DNA from: Chitinophaga niastensis
GTDB lineage: Bacteria > Bacteroidota > Bacteroidia > Chitinophagales > Chitinophagaceae
Reading direction: 5' to 3'
Length of the DNA: 64,000 bases
Assembly: GCF_003014755.1 (NCBI RefSeq)
Contig: NZ_PYAW01000006.1
Location: 1 to 64,000, forward strand
How positions within the stretch are numbered: the first letter of the stretch is position 1; each line of letters starts with the position of its first letter. Positions 1 to 9,171 of the stretch are shown piece after piece. A program made the translations under genes and the position numbers. Under the pieces are notes generated by a model. It was not told the origin of the DNA. It saw only the letters and a list, made by a program, of their open reading frames with translations, and ran no database searches.

Positions 1-450
1 AAAAGTGATACTATACCAGTCGCAATTTTGCGACGCTTTTATAATAAACAAATAAACAATTATAAACGAGAGGGAGAAAACAGGCTCCCGCCCCCCAAAA
101 AAAATTATAAAAATGAAACTGAAAATTCCCAGCTCGATCCGGGTGCACCCGGCGCGGAAAATGCAAATGCCGCCGCGCGAATTCTCCCCGCCTTATCCCA
201 GGTGCAGGAGTTTTTTAACGTCCACGTCTACCCGGAGATGGAAGCAGACAAGTTTTTCCATCACTACCAGGCCAACGGCTGGCGACAGGGCGGCAAGACG
301 TTAATCACCGACTGGCAGGCTGCCGCTCACAAATGGATACTGAATATTCATCCTCAAAAAGCTGAAACCCATGACAAACATACCAGACAACCAACCGGGC
401 CAGGAAGGCTCCACACCAATGAAAACAAAAGCTACTCAGACCCCCTATGA
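1..450 (+). CDS. Replication-type protein, C-terminal part (cut by window edge)
   Basis: The frame is open from the first base, so the true start lies outside the window and only about 149 C-terminal residues are visible. A linker rich in Asn, Pro and Ala is followed by a conserved block (VQEFF ... EADKFFHHYQANGW ... GGK ... DWQAAAHKW). I know this kind of block from the ends of Bacteroidota phage or plasmid replication-initiator and DnaD-like proteins. The stop overlaps the start region of the next gene, a helicase-loader-like ATPase, which fits a replication module of a mobile element. The family call is from memory of the motif and the exact function is not shown. Confidence 0.6.
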   Translation, partial: KSDTIPVAILRRFYNKQINNYKREGENRLPPPKKNYKNETENSQLDPGAPGAENANAAARILPALSQVQEFFNVHVYPEMEADKFFHHYQANGWRQGGKTLITDWQAAAHKWILNIHPQKAETHDKHTRQPTGPGRLHTNENKSYSDPL

Positions 451-1054
451 TTACTACCTGCTGATGCAACAACTGGAGGAACATGGAAAGAATGTGTATG
501 GCCCGCGTTTCCGGATTGATGATATAGACCGACCGGTGGTAATCAAACTATTGGCTTACTTCCTACAGGATGAAGCGGTGGCTGCTGCCGAGGGGATAGA
601 TCTTCACAGGGGGATTCTGCTTACCGGCAAGATTGGCTGTGGTAAAACCTCCCTTATGACGCTTATGAGGCCTCTGGCGGCGGAATCCTACCGGCCGCAT
701 ATGGTTTCTTGTAGGGGGATCAGTTTTGAGTTCAGCAAAATTGGGTACGATGTTATCAGCCGATACAGTACCAATGCCTTTTTCCCGTATACCAATGTGC
801 CGAAGGTGCATTGCTTTGATGACCTGGGACTGGAACAGACGGTGAACTATTGGGGGAATAACTGCAATGTGATGGGGGAGATATTGTTGTCACGATATGA
901 CCTGTTTATATCCAACAAGATGATTACCCACGTGACAACGAATCTGAACAGCCAGGAGTTGGAGGAGGTGTATGGGAATAGATTGAGGAGTAGAATGAGG
1001 GCAATGTTTAATTTGCTAGTGTTTAGTCAAGAATCAAATGATAAAAGATCATAA
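371..1054 (+). CDS. DnaC/IstB-like AAA+ ATPase
   Basis: Protein of 227 residues with a Walker A motif (GKIGCGKT, residues 86-93) and a Walker B motif (HCFDDLG, around 148-153). It is followed by a sensor-type stretch with Thr-Asn-Leu-Asn and two Arg near the C-terminus (RLRSR), the layout of DnaC/IstB helicase-loader ATPases. It overlaps the preceding replication-type gene by 80 bases. A second ATG at 419, in the same frame, is an equally plausible start. It probably loads or remodels a helicase during replication of the mobile element. GC content drops sharply just after its stop. Confidence 0.75.
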   Translation: MTNIPDNQPGQEGSTPMKTKATQTPYDYYLLMQQLEEHGKNVYGPRFRIDDIDRPVVIKLLAYFLQDEAVAAAEGIDLHRGILLTGKIGCGKTSLMTLMRPLAAESYRPHMVSCRGISFEFSKIGYDVISRYSTNAFFPYTNVPKVHCFDDLGLEQTVNYWGNNCNVMGEILLSRYDLFISNKMITHVTTNLNSQELEEVYGNRLRSRMRAMFNLLVFSQESNDKRS

Positions 1055-1092
1055 AAGTAAGACTGTATTCAGCTAATAAGTGAAGAAAATAG

Positions 1093-1100
1093 TATGTTTG
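1093..1100 (+). promoter_or_regulatory. Candidate promoter -7 element of the Detocs operon
   Basis: TATGTTTG matches the Bacteroidota -7 consensus TAnnTTTG exactly. It sits 40 bases before the ATG at 1141. No good -33 TTTG is visible. Its position argues for the ATG at 1141 over the GTG at 1108, which would fall at the transcription start. Confidence 0.45.
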
Positions 1101-1140
1101 TAACCTAGTGTATTTATATTTTTATTATATAACCCCATTC

Positions 1141-4100
1141 ATGAAAAAAAAGCATAATAAAAATTATAATAATAACCAAGATGTTGTCTATTATCAAAGA
1201 AAATTATACCCACTTGATAAAAATATAAAAGGGCATTTAAATGCCCTAAAAAGAGACTCCCCAATTGCCCGAATAAAGACCATCGTAAGAAACCTTGATT
1301 CTCATCCATATGTGAAGAAGTTTTTCTATGGAACCCCATTTCCCCAATCAATTAAAGAATTAGGAAATGCTTTTTATACAATTTCTTGTGATGTAACAAA
1401 AGAGCTAGAAGTCTTAAGTCTACTATTTTCCAAGTATTTAAAAGAAATAAATGAATTTGTTAAGCTTAGACAGGATTTTCAAAAGAAATTCATTGTTGGG
1501 AAATATGATCATGCTAGTGAAGTTTTGAATTCAATTGAGAGTAAATTCGGTTACTCCCTGTGGTTAATGGAGAATCGTTTTTTAATTGCAGAATATACTG
1601 GAGGGATCAAAGCAAATAAAGGATACTTGACCTTCGTAAATCAGAGTTCGAACGAAACTTTTGCAACCACTTTAGCCTACTACTACAGTGTGAAAAGTGA
1701 GACACGAGTATCTGCATTGAATTACTCTAATAGATTAGTTTCATTAACTACAGATTTAAAAAAACATGTAAAGGATTACTTAGAGTTCAAGTTGAGATTT
1801 TTGGGGAGTGAATCTCAAATTACTGAATTGACTGATGTTATATCATTTGAGTCGCTATTTTCAGTTATTGATAGATATGAATCCTTTCTGAAGCTTGTAC
1901 AACTCATAGTATTGAATGATATATATGATGAAAATAGTATAGGTGTCAAGGATATTCTAATCTATTTGAATGGTAGAATAGATGATATTCTACTAAAGAA
2001 CTTGTGTCTTAAATATGATATTGGAGTTGGAATAGTGTTTAGTGAAGCAGACATTGAAATTATTAATATTTTCGAATTATATACTAATGATGAGTGTGTT
2101 GCATCATTACAGCAAGCAATCATTCTATTAAGTAAATATCCAAATGAATTTTCTTTGTATGAGATCTACGTCAAATCACTTCTATTATTAGATGCTGAAT
2201 TCGAATATGTGGGCGATGACCAGGAATCAGTTCAGAATTTTGTTTTGGAGAATTTGTATCATATTTATAAAAAGGATAAACATACGAAGGCCTCATTATT
2301 AAATCTGCAGAAAATAGTGAAGCAGGTAGATGGGCTTGGATTCCCTGCTCAAATATACTCTTTTGTAAAGCGAATTAACGAAAAGGAATCTAATCAGCGA
2401 ATTCAATTACTTGATTATCTAAATTCGAGCATCTTTAATCCTATCCATTATTTGGCATTCATGCCAAATAATACAGCATTGAGCTACTTGGAAAAGTTTA
2501 AAGAGTTCTCACAACTAAATGTTATTAAATTCTTTATTTCTTTTAACTCTATTAAAAATGTGGATGATATACCACTACTAGATATTAGTGGTATTGCAAT
2601 ATTTAGACTTAAAATGTATAAAGCGGAGGCTCTAATGAAGCTTGGAATATTTGATCAAGCTATTTTGTTATTTAATTCCGTAATTTCTGAATCTAATATT
2701 CCAACTAGCATATACGAAGAGTGTATAAGAGGTTTGTTTGAGTGTTACTTTCGAATAGAGGATTTTAATACTTGTATTGATATTTATGTAAGTAACTACC
2801 TGCTAAATTCTAATTTAATAATCAGAATAAATTATCGTGATTTACATAAAAAAATAGAGTCTGCTAAATTTAAAAACATACAGGCTAGTATTAACTTGCC
2901 GTTATTTTACAGAATTACAGGCAGAGACAATCATCTAACAAATGTCACAATTCGATTCTTTCTCAAAAAATATGAATTGCTGAAACCTCAAGATATAATT
3001 ACCTTACTTGAGATAATTGATAAACAGAAAATTATATTCTTCTTAAGAAGTGTTTGTGTGCCAGAGATTATTAAATATTTTATTTTTTATAACAGCACCA
3101 AAGAGATTCTGAGTGATAGACTGGAAATTTATCAAGTTTTACTAGTTATTGATGAAGATCATACTGATGAATATGTTGATGAAATTGGAAAAATAGCTCA
3201 AGAATTGGCTATATCGGAGGGCATCAAACAAGTTGATGAAAGTAAGATTTATGTTGATGAGAAAAGTCTTGTCAATAGTGAGTTTGAAGAGATAAAGGGG
3301 AATTTTATAAGATTTATTGAGATATCAAACCTTGTTTCAGATATTCCGTTTGTGCTAATTGATTTAATTAATAACAAACAAATTCTGGTTAATATTCCAT
3401 TGAAAGAGCATGAGTCAGAGGAGATAAGAAGATCCAAAATTGCTGAAGACTTAAAGCTAGAACTGTTTAAAGAGATATTTTATGAGATTAGAAATGCATT
3501 TTTGTTTAATAGTAAATATGGATTGGATTCCTATTTAAGTACCAGAATTCGACATGGTACCCTATTAGGGCAGATTCGCAGTCAATTTCAAGATCAAAAT
3601 CTAATAACACAGAAAAATAAAGATACTGAAGCTTATTATCCGAATGAGTATTGGGCAGAAAAGTTAGATTATTTAAGCGATAGTCAACTTGCTTCTATTC
3701 AATTGTATTTGGCTGACTTTTCCGACAGAATAGACTCTTTGATAAGTAAGTTGAAAGATGAGTTAATCCAAATCAGGATAGAGAATAAGCATGAAAAGGG
3801 GTTGTTTAACTATATTTATTTTCACGAGGAATTATTGATACTTTTTAAAATTGTCTATAAAAATATTGATGACTATGGCGAATTTATAAAAGGTATCTTC
3901 TCGGATTTATGGGATCGTACGAATCGAAATTTAAGTGTTATAAGGAATTATATATCTTCTACTATAAAAAACGAGTTTGATAGATATTTGGATGAACTTA
4001 CGGCAAATTTAAAAGCGCTTAATATTAGTACAATAGAATTTCAAGAGTTGCTGTCTAATATCATTCATTGTAAAACGAATATTAGCTATGAAATGGATAA

Positions 4101-4662
4101 GATTTCAGATTGGTTTAATATTCGTGATGTTGCAATTAAAGAGTTTAATATAGTTAAAGCTATTGATACAAGTTTAGAAATTACTAATAAAATATCTCAG
4201 GGTAAAAGAATTGTTCCTAGGTGTAAAATAGTAGAAAGCTCGACTACAATTAAGGGTAATTTTTTTATTCATTTTTTTGATTTATTTAGAATTTTTCTTG
4301 AAAACATTGTGAAATACTCGGAGTTGTCTACCGAGGATCTTGATGTTACTGTTACAGCTATTGAAGAACCAGGATTGCTCAAAATTAGTTTGAAAAATAA
4401 TCTTAATGAAGAAGTTGACAAGAGTCAAGTAGATACTTTATTGAAAAGAAGATTTGATGAACTGAATGGAAATAATTGGGATATGGAGAAGATTAAGACC
4501 GAGACAGGCACAGGTTTCTATAAAGCGAAGAAGATTTTGTCTTCTGATTTATTGGATGTAAGAAATTTTTTCAAGTGTTTTCTGAATTCTGATAGTGAAG
4601 TGGAGGTAAATATAGAAATACATTTAAGCAGAATTAAGTATGAAGAAACTACTACTAGTTGA
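1141..4662 (+). CDS. dtcA: Detocs-type sensor kinase (DtcA-like)
   Basis: Protein of 1173 residues from the ATG at 1141. Most of it is a long alpha-helical, TPR-like region with no membrane segments. A conserved-looking RIRHGT motif (His805) follows. The C-terminal 150 residues form a GHKL ATPase domain, with an N-box ENIVKYS (1054-1060) and a glycine box GTGFYKAKK (1123-1131). Which His is phosphorylated is not certain; His805 and the His in NIIHCK are candidates. In Detocs, DtcA senses phage infection and passes phosphate to two receiver proteins. The next two genes encode exactly those receivers, and the 3' end overlaps the next gene by 23 bases. The gene is far more AT-rich than the NRPS region, consistent with transfer. 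The gene name rests on architecture and order, not on alignment. Confidence 0.8.
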   Translation: MKKKHNKNYNNNQDVVYYQRKLYPLDKNIKGHLNALKRDSPIARIKTIVRNLDSHPYVKKFFYGTPFPQSIKELGNAFYTISCDVTKELEVLSLLFSKYLKEINEFVKLRQDFQKKFIVGKYDHASEVLNSIESKFGYSLWLMENRFLIAEYTGGIKANKGYLTFVNQSSNETFATTLAYYYSVKSETRVSALNYSNRLVSLTTDLKKHVKDYLEFKLRFLGSESQITELTDVISFESLFSVIDRYESFLKLVQLIVLNDIYDENSIGVKDILIYLNGRIDDILLKNLCLKYDIGVGIVFSEADIEIINIFELYTNDECVASLQQAIILLSKYPNEFSLYEIYVKSLLLLDAEFEYVGDDQESVQNFVLENLYHIYKKDKHTKASLLNLQKIVKQVDGLGFPAQIYSFVKRINEKESNQRIQLLDYLNSSIFNPIHYLAFMPNNTALSYLEKFKEFSQLNVIKFFISFNSIKNVDDIPLLDISGIAIFRLKMYKAEALMKLGIFDQAILLFNSVISESNIPTSIYEECIRGLFECYFRIEDFNTCIDIYVSNYLLNSNLIIRINYRDLHKKIESAKFKNIQASINLPLFYRITGRDNHLTNVTIRFFLKKYELLKPQDIITLLEIIDKQKIIFFLRSVCVPEIIKYFIFYNSTKEILSDRLEIYQVLLVIDEDHTDEYVDEIGKIAQELAISEGIKQVDESKIYVDEKSLVNSEFEEIKGNFIRFIEISNLVSDIPFVLIDLINNKQILVNIPLKEHESEEIRRSKIAEDLKLELFKEIFYEIRNAFLFNSKYGLDSYLSTRIRHGTLLGQIRSQFQDQNLITQKNKDTEAYYPNEYWAEKLDYLSDSQLASIQLYLADFSDRIDSLISKLKDELIQIRIENKHEKGLFNYIYFHEELLILFKIVYKNIDDYGEFIKGIFSDLWDRTNRNLSVIRNYISSTIKNEFDRYLDELTANLKALNISTIEFQELLSNIIHCKTNISYEMDKISDWFNIRDVAIKEFNIVKAIDTSLEITNKISQGKRIVPRCKIVESSTTIKGNFFIHFFDLFRIFLENIVKYSELSTEDLDVTVTAIEEPGLLKISLKNNLNEEVDKSQVDTLLKRRFDELNGNNWDMEKIKTETGTGFYKAKKILSSDLLDVRNFFKCFLNSDSEVEVNIEIHLSRIKYEETTTS

Positions 4663-5089
4663 AGATGATCAGAACAAGATCAAACAAATAGAAACTTTTT
4701 TAGCTGATAGTAAAAGTGAGCTTCCAGAATTCACATTTGAAGTAAGAAAGTCTTATCAAAGCGGATTGCAAGCGATTCTGGAAAATCGGTACGATCTTAT
4801 CCTCTTAGACATGAGTATGCACAATTTTGACAAGACGTTTAATGAATCTGGTGGCGAATTTATGAAGTTTGCAGGAGAAGATATTCTTAGTGAAATGGAG
4901 TGGAATGATATATCTATAAAAACGATTGTAGTAACACAGTATGATTTAATTGGAAATAAGGCTCTCGAGGATCTAAAGGATCGTTGGAAAATTCGATTCC
5001 CATTAAATTATTTAGATACAGTTTTTTATAGTGCTAAAGAATCGAACTGGAAAGACGAACTTTTTTCTTTAATAAAAAGTAATATTTAA
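4640..5089 (+). CDS. dtcB: Stand-alone receiver domain (DtcB-like)
   Basis: A 149-residue single response-regulator receiver with no output domain. The acidic pocket is E8-D9-D10, the phospho-acceptor is D57 (LILLDMSM), and a Thr lies in the VVTQYD strand. In Detocs this lone receiver is thought to drain phosphate from the kinase and hold back the toxic third protein. The start lies inside the end of the kinase gene and the stop shares bases with the next start (TAATG at 5087-5091), so the three proteins are translationally coupled. Confidence 0.8.
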   Translation: MKKLLLVEDDQNKIKQIETFLADSKSELPEFTFEVRKSYQSGLQAILENRYDLILLDMSMHNFDKTFNESGGEFMKFAGEDILSEMEWNDISIKTIVVTQYDLIGNKALEDLKDRWKIRFPLNYLDTVFYSAKESNWKDELFSLIKSNI

Positions 5090-6333
5090 TGCTATCGATA
5101 CTATTGGTTGACGATGACCCTATAAAAATTAGGAGTATCAAGAGTACTTTGAATGAAGTAGATAATTTCCAGAAAATTGACATTGATGTGGCTTCAGATA
5201 GAAAACAAGCGAAAAAACTACTTTTTGATAAGCAATATGATCTTTTGATTCTTGATATTTCCCTTCCTGAACAGTTTGGAGAGAATCCGGAAAGTGATGG
5301 TGGGGTAAAGTTTTTGGAGGAAATTAGTCTGGCCCCGGATTTCATTGTGCCATTCCACATTATAGGATTAACCGCTTATCCTGAGCTAAAAGAGATGTAT
5401 GGTGATAGTTTTTCTGATTCTCTTTGGCATTTAATTGTTTATGAGCCTCAATATGATAAATGGAAAACGCAGCTTAAGACACATATTGATTACCTGATTA
5501 GATCGAAGAATGAAATTAGGAATCCTTCAAACATTAAGTATGAGTATGATTTAGCTATAATCACGGCCCTACACAAAGTGGAGTTGGAAGAGGTTTTAAA
5601 ACTGGATGCTAGTTGGGCTGAATTAAAGTTGCAGAACGACCATACTGTATATTATACAGGTTTTTTTGAGAAAGAAGGGAAAAAAATTAAAGTTGTTGCA
5701 GCAGCGGCAGACCAAATGGGTCTAACCGCCTGTACTTTGACGTGCCAAAAACTAATTCATAACTTTCACCCGAAGTATTTGGTTATGACCGGCATCGCTG
5801 CGGGAATAAAGGGTAAAGGAAATTTTGGCGATATTGTTGTTGCAGATCTATCATGGGATTATGGTAGTGGTAAAATAACAAGTGATGAAAATGGGTATAA
5901 GTTTAAGCAAGATCCTAGACCACTACAGTTAGTTCCTGAGCTTAAGGCTATTGTCACTAAGATTGAAACAAGTTTCGATTATGTCAACAAAATACAAACT
6001 AAATGGAATACCCATAGAGGACCTGCAATCGAAACGGTATTAAAAATAGTATTGGGCCCTATGGCTTCTGGATCATACGTTATTGAAAATCTACAGAAGG
6101 TACATGAAGTAATTGACCAGCAAAGAAAATTAGTTGGTATAGATATGGAAACCTATGCTGTATTTTATTCAGCACAGTTTGCAACTAAGCCAAAGCCGAG
6201 AGCGATGTCCTTAAAATCGATTTGTGATTTTGGAGATTCATATAAAGATGATAGATTTCAATCCTATGCTGCTTTTACGAGCGCTAATCTTTTATATGAA
6301 TTGGCGCTTAATGAACTTGATTTTAGTTTTTAA
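5089..6333 (+). CDS. dtcC: Receiver fused to PNP-type ATP nucleosidase (DtcC-like effector)
   Basis: A 414-residue fusion. Residues 1-135 are a receiver (D8-D10, phospho-acceptor D56 in LILDISLP, T95). Residues 152-414 are a PNP/UDP-phosphorylase-type nucleosidase: strand DLAIITA, phosphate-loop-like TGIAAGIKG (234-242), GDIVVAD, the substrate-ribose motif DMET (352-355) and a late acidic residue in ICDFGD (D380). In Detocs the phosphorylated effector cleaves ATP to adenine and ribose-5'-triphosphate, stopping phage growth. All expected PNP motifs are present, so the effector looks intact. It is the last gene of the coupled operon; 156 bases separate it from the next unit. Confidence 0.82.
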   Translation: MLSILLVDDDPIKIRSIKSTLNEVDNFQKIDIDVASDRKQAKKLLFDKQYDLLILDISLPEQFGENPESDGGVKFLEEISLAPDFIVPFHIIGLTAYPELKEMYGDSFSDSLWHLIVYEPQYDKWKTQLKTHIDYLIRSKNEIRNPSNIKYEYDLAIITALHKVELEEVLKLDASWAELKLQNDHTVYYTGFFEKEGKKIKVVAAAADQMGLTACTLTCQKLIHNFHPKYLVMTGIAAGIKGKGNFGDIVVADLSWDYGSGKITSDENGYKFKQDPRPLQLVPELKAIVTKIETSFDYVNKIQTKWNTHRGPAIETVLKIVLGPMASGSYVIENLQKVHEVIDQQRKLVGIDMETYAVFYSAQFATKPKPRAMSLKSICDFGDSYKDDRFQSYAAFTSANLLYELALNELDFSF

Positions 6334-6397
6334 GTCATTAAGCGAATGTACTCATTTAATAGTTATTAAAGGCGCTTAAAGCTTATTAGTAAAGGCG

Positions 6398-6430
6398 TTT
6401 GGAAAAACATCACAATTAAATTTATATTTT
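6398..6430 (+). promoter_or_regulatory. Candidate promoter of the caspase unit
   Basis: A TTTG at 6398-6401 is followed after 21 bases by TATATTTT at 6423-6430, which differs from the Bacteroidota TAnnTTTG element only in the last base. The distance to the ATG at 6490 is 59 bases. It suggests the caspase genes are transcribed separately from the Detocs-like operon. Confidence 0.4.
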
Positions 6431-6489
6431 TTTGAATAATATCCCATTTTATCAAGAGTTTATTAATTTGATTTGCTTAAACCCATTCT

Positions 6490-8220
6490 ATGAAAAAGTG
6501 TGCCGTCATTATTGGAGTTAATGAAGTGAAAGAACTCGCGCCACTTAAGGCTGCAGTATCAGGTGCTTATGCTTTTAATACATGGGCATTGAAACAAGGG
6601 TATGAAACAACGCCAATTACAGATGATAACGGTCCTGTAAAACTGTCAATGATCAGTAGCGCAGTTAAGAGCTATGTTCAGAAAGAAATTTATGAACAGC
6701 TTGTAATTTTCTTTTCTGGACATGGTACCTGGAAGTCTGTTCAATCTGAACTTTGGTTACTTTCAGACGCAGTTAATGATTCAAATGAAGCGATAAATTT
6801 AAGCATTTCCTGCATTTCAGCTGAGTTTGGCAATATTCCGCATGTGGTGTTTATATCTGATGCTTGTAGAACAATTAGCAGTGATCCGCTTTTGAGTCAG
6901 GTATATGGTGGTAATATCTTTCCGACTGTATTTGGCAATATAGTACCCGAAGTAGACCGGTTTCATGCAACAAGGGGTCTTAGTCCTGCCTACGAGAGGG
7001 ATGGTGAAAAAGATAATATAGAGTCATTTGGTGTATATACTAAGTGTATTTTAAATGGACTTTATGGTAACGACGAAAAAATTTTTTCCCATTATGTTGA
7101 GAATGGAAAGAGTTTTAAGATTATCCGTCCGAAGAAGCTAAAAACGTATCTTGAAGAAGTTGTGCCATCCGAAGTTAGCAAATATAAAAATGCACGTGCG
7201 CAACAACCTGTTGCACATGTGCAGTCGCAATATCCTAAATATTTAGCCAAGTTTAGTCCCTCTAACAAAGAAGGGCCTGCACCTTCCGATTTGGTAAACA
7301 AGTCTGATGAATTGTACTTAGGCCATGAAATGCAAAACAAATCAGAAATGGAAGGGGTTCGGGTGACTGAGAATGTTACACCGTATATTGACTCACGATT
7401 ATATAAAAGTTGGGAACAGTATGCAAAAATTGTAGTTCCCGATAAAATTATCGATTTTTGGAATCTCGCAGCTAGCATAATAGTTGACGGTGCTGATGAT
7501 ATAAAAATAAATCCAGATTGGCCATCCGAGTATCAGTTTACAGCTGATTCTGTGACATTTATAGGAATCCCTTCGTTTTACCAAAGTTCTTTTTTACAGT
7601 TGCGTTTAAAAAATGGCAACGGTATACCTATTACAATTTTAAGTGGTTTTGTAGTTATTGTGCTGCTGAAGAATGAACAGGTATCTAATATTAGATATGA
7701 ACCGAGCCGAAATAGCGCCAAATATTTAGAAAGCGCAGAACGTAAGCCGGAAATTTTGTCTAAGAGAGCCATTATATCTACAGCGATGCAGTTTGGGGAT
7801 TTCAGAATTACTGGGGAAGCACATGAAGTAATCAGGCAAGCTGGCTATTTGAGGTACGATAAAGCATTTGACCCAACATTGGGCCTATATGCATCTTATG
7901 CCTATGCTCAACAGGGACAATGGACGGAGATAGAATCAATATATGGCTTTATGAAAAAGGAACCGGAACCTATTTTATATGATGTTGAGTTACTTAACTT
8001 TTTGGCTAGATACAAAACGAACAGAAAGACGCGTTTTAATGAGCGTAGATCAATGTTTGAACCTGGACCACCATTATTAACCCAAGGATGGTCGTATTTT
8101 CCGATAGACTTCTCTTATTTTCCGCCACTTTATACGGAGCTTATCCGTAACCTTGTACCTGGACTTTGGACCACTTTTACAGAAGCTGGCGCTCATATTA
8201 TTTCACACGAATTGAGATAG
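6490..8220 (+). CDS. Caspase-family protease with unknown C-terminal domain
   Basis: A 576-residue protein. Residues 1 to about 215 form a caspase/metacaspase p20-like fold: an initial strand (CAVIIGV), the catalytic His in FFSGHGT (H78) and the catalytic Cys in ISDACRT (C126). A low-complexity linker (about 235-275) leads to a C-terminal region of 300 residues, including a DPTLGLYASYAYA stretch that I believe recurs in bacterial caspase proteins but cannot name. No membrane segment or signal peptide is seen. Bacterial caspases are often activated during phage defence and cleave other proteins. It is separated by 3 bases from an alpha/beta hydrolase gene and begins an AT-rich three-gene unit next to a Detocs-like system. 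Its own target is unknown; the hydrolase next door is a candidate partner. Confidence 0.75.
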   Translation: MKKCAVIIGVNEVKELAPLKAAVSGAYAFNTWALKQGYETTPITDDNGPVKLSMISSAVKSYVQKEIYEQLVIFFSGHGTWKSVQSELWLLSDAVNDSNEAINLSISCISAEFGNIPHVVFISDACRTISSDPLLSQVYGGNIFPTVFGNIVPEVDRFHATRGLSPAYERDGEKDNIESFGVYTKCILNGLYGNDEKIFSHYVENGKSFKIIRPKKLKTYLEEVVPSEVSKYKNARAQQPVAHVQSQYPKYLAKFSPSNKEGPAPSDLVNKSDELYLGHEMQNKSEMEGVRVTENVTPYIDSRLYKSWEQYAKIVVPDKIIDFWNLAASIIVDGADDIKINPDWPSEYQFTADSVTFIGIPSFYQSSFLQLRLKNGNGIPITILSGFVVIVLLKNEQVSNIRYEPSRNSAKYLESAERKPEILSKRAIISTAMQFGDFRITGEAHEVIRQAGYLRYDKAFDPTLGLYASYAYAQQGQWTEIESIYGFMKKEPEPILYDVELLNFLARYKTNRKTRFNERRSMFEPGPPLLTQGWSYFPIDFSYFPPLYTELIRNLVPGLWTTFTEAGAHIISHELR

Positions 8221-8223
8221 ATT

Positions 8224-9108
8224 ATGGCTACAATATATTTGATACATGGAATGAACCAACAGGGACGTAATATAAAGGAGTTGCAAGAAGAATGGAGGAT
8301 ATCCCTGGAGAATGGATGTCGTAAAATCAATGTCACTCTACCTTCGGATACTAAGTTTATTTTCCCTTTTTATGGTGATATACTTCATGAACTGGCAAAA
8401 GATGTCGATAATAGTACTGGGAAGCTAGTAGAGAAAGGTAATGCGTCAGATGAGGAGATGTATTTTATTCGTGATTTATTAAATGAGGTAGTGGAAAATG
8501 CAGGTATCACAACTGAACAAATTCGTGAGAATTATTCCGAGGAACTTTCAGAGAAGGGAGTTCTGAATTGGGCTTGGGTAATTGCTATGGCAAGGACGGT
8601 AGATAGGATTCCTGTGCTTAGAGAGATCATATTGAATATAGGAACAAATGATGTATTCAAATATTTGTCTATACCTCATATTCGAACTGAAATTGACAAG
8701 TTAGTAGTAGGCCACTTTGAGGATGATCCGTGTGTTATAGTCGCCCATTCTCTCGGTACTGTTATTGCTTATAATGTTCTCAGAGAAAAGATTAAGCTGA
8801 ATGTTGATACCTTAATTACTTTAGGTTCACCTTTAGGAATTCGTACTATAAAAAAGTATTTAGACAAACCGCTTTTAATGCCTTCCTGTATTAGTAATTT
8901 ATGGTTTAATGCCCTTGATGGTAACGATATTGTTCCCTTAAATCCATTAACAACTAGACATTTTCCCATCACCCCGGAAATTACCAATAAAACAGATTTG
9001 GTTAATGAAACACCTAATCGTCATGAAATTGGAGGATACCTTAGCGACCCGGAGGTTGCGGCAATAATTTATCAGCGACTAACAGAATTAAATAATAGTA
9101 TTAAGTAG
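8224..9108 (+). CDS. Alpha/beta hydrolase (lipase/esterase-like)
   Basis: A 294-residue protein with an N-terminal oxyanion strand (YLIHGMN), a nucleophile elbow AHSLG (S176), an acid in GNDIVPL (D235) and a His in NRHEIGGY (H267): a complete Ser-Asp-His triad of the alpha/beta hydrolase fold. The helical insert at 60-160 may form a lid. There is no signal peptide, so it probably acts in the cytoplasm, perhaps on membrane lipids. It starts 3 bases after the caspase stop and must share its transcript. An effector role alongside the caspase is inference; it could also be a general esterase. Confidence 0.75.
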   Translation: MATIYLIHGMNQQGRNIKELQEEWRISLENGCRKINVTLPSDTKFIFPFYGDILHELAKDVDNSTGKLVEKGNASDEEMYFIRDLLNEVVENAGITTEQIRENYSEELSEKGVLNWAWVIAMARTVDRIPVLREIILNIGTNDVFKYLSIPHIRTEIDKLVVGHFEDDPCVIVAHSLGTVIAYNVLREKIKLNVDTLITLGSPLGIRTIKKYLDKPLLMPSCISNLWFNALDGNDIVPLNPLTTRHFPITPEITNKTDLVNETPNRHEIGGYLSDPEVAAIIYQRLTELNNSIK

Positions 9109-9171
9109 ATATCGATAAATGTGCATGCTTCATCTAGAATTGATACCTAAATAAATTTATACTCATTACGC

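Noticed and set aside
19..40. GTCGCAA/TTGCGAC hairpin followed by GCTTTT as a terminator
   Set aside because: The reading frame of the first protein is open from base 1 through this hairpin, so it lies inside a coding region.
28..450. Short gene starting at TTG 28
   Set aside because: The same frame continues upstream to the window edge; the TTG is only the first possible start codon in view.
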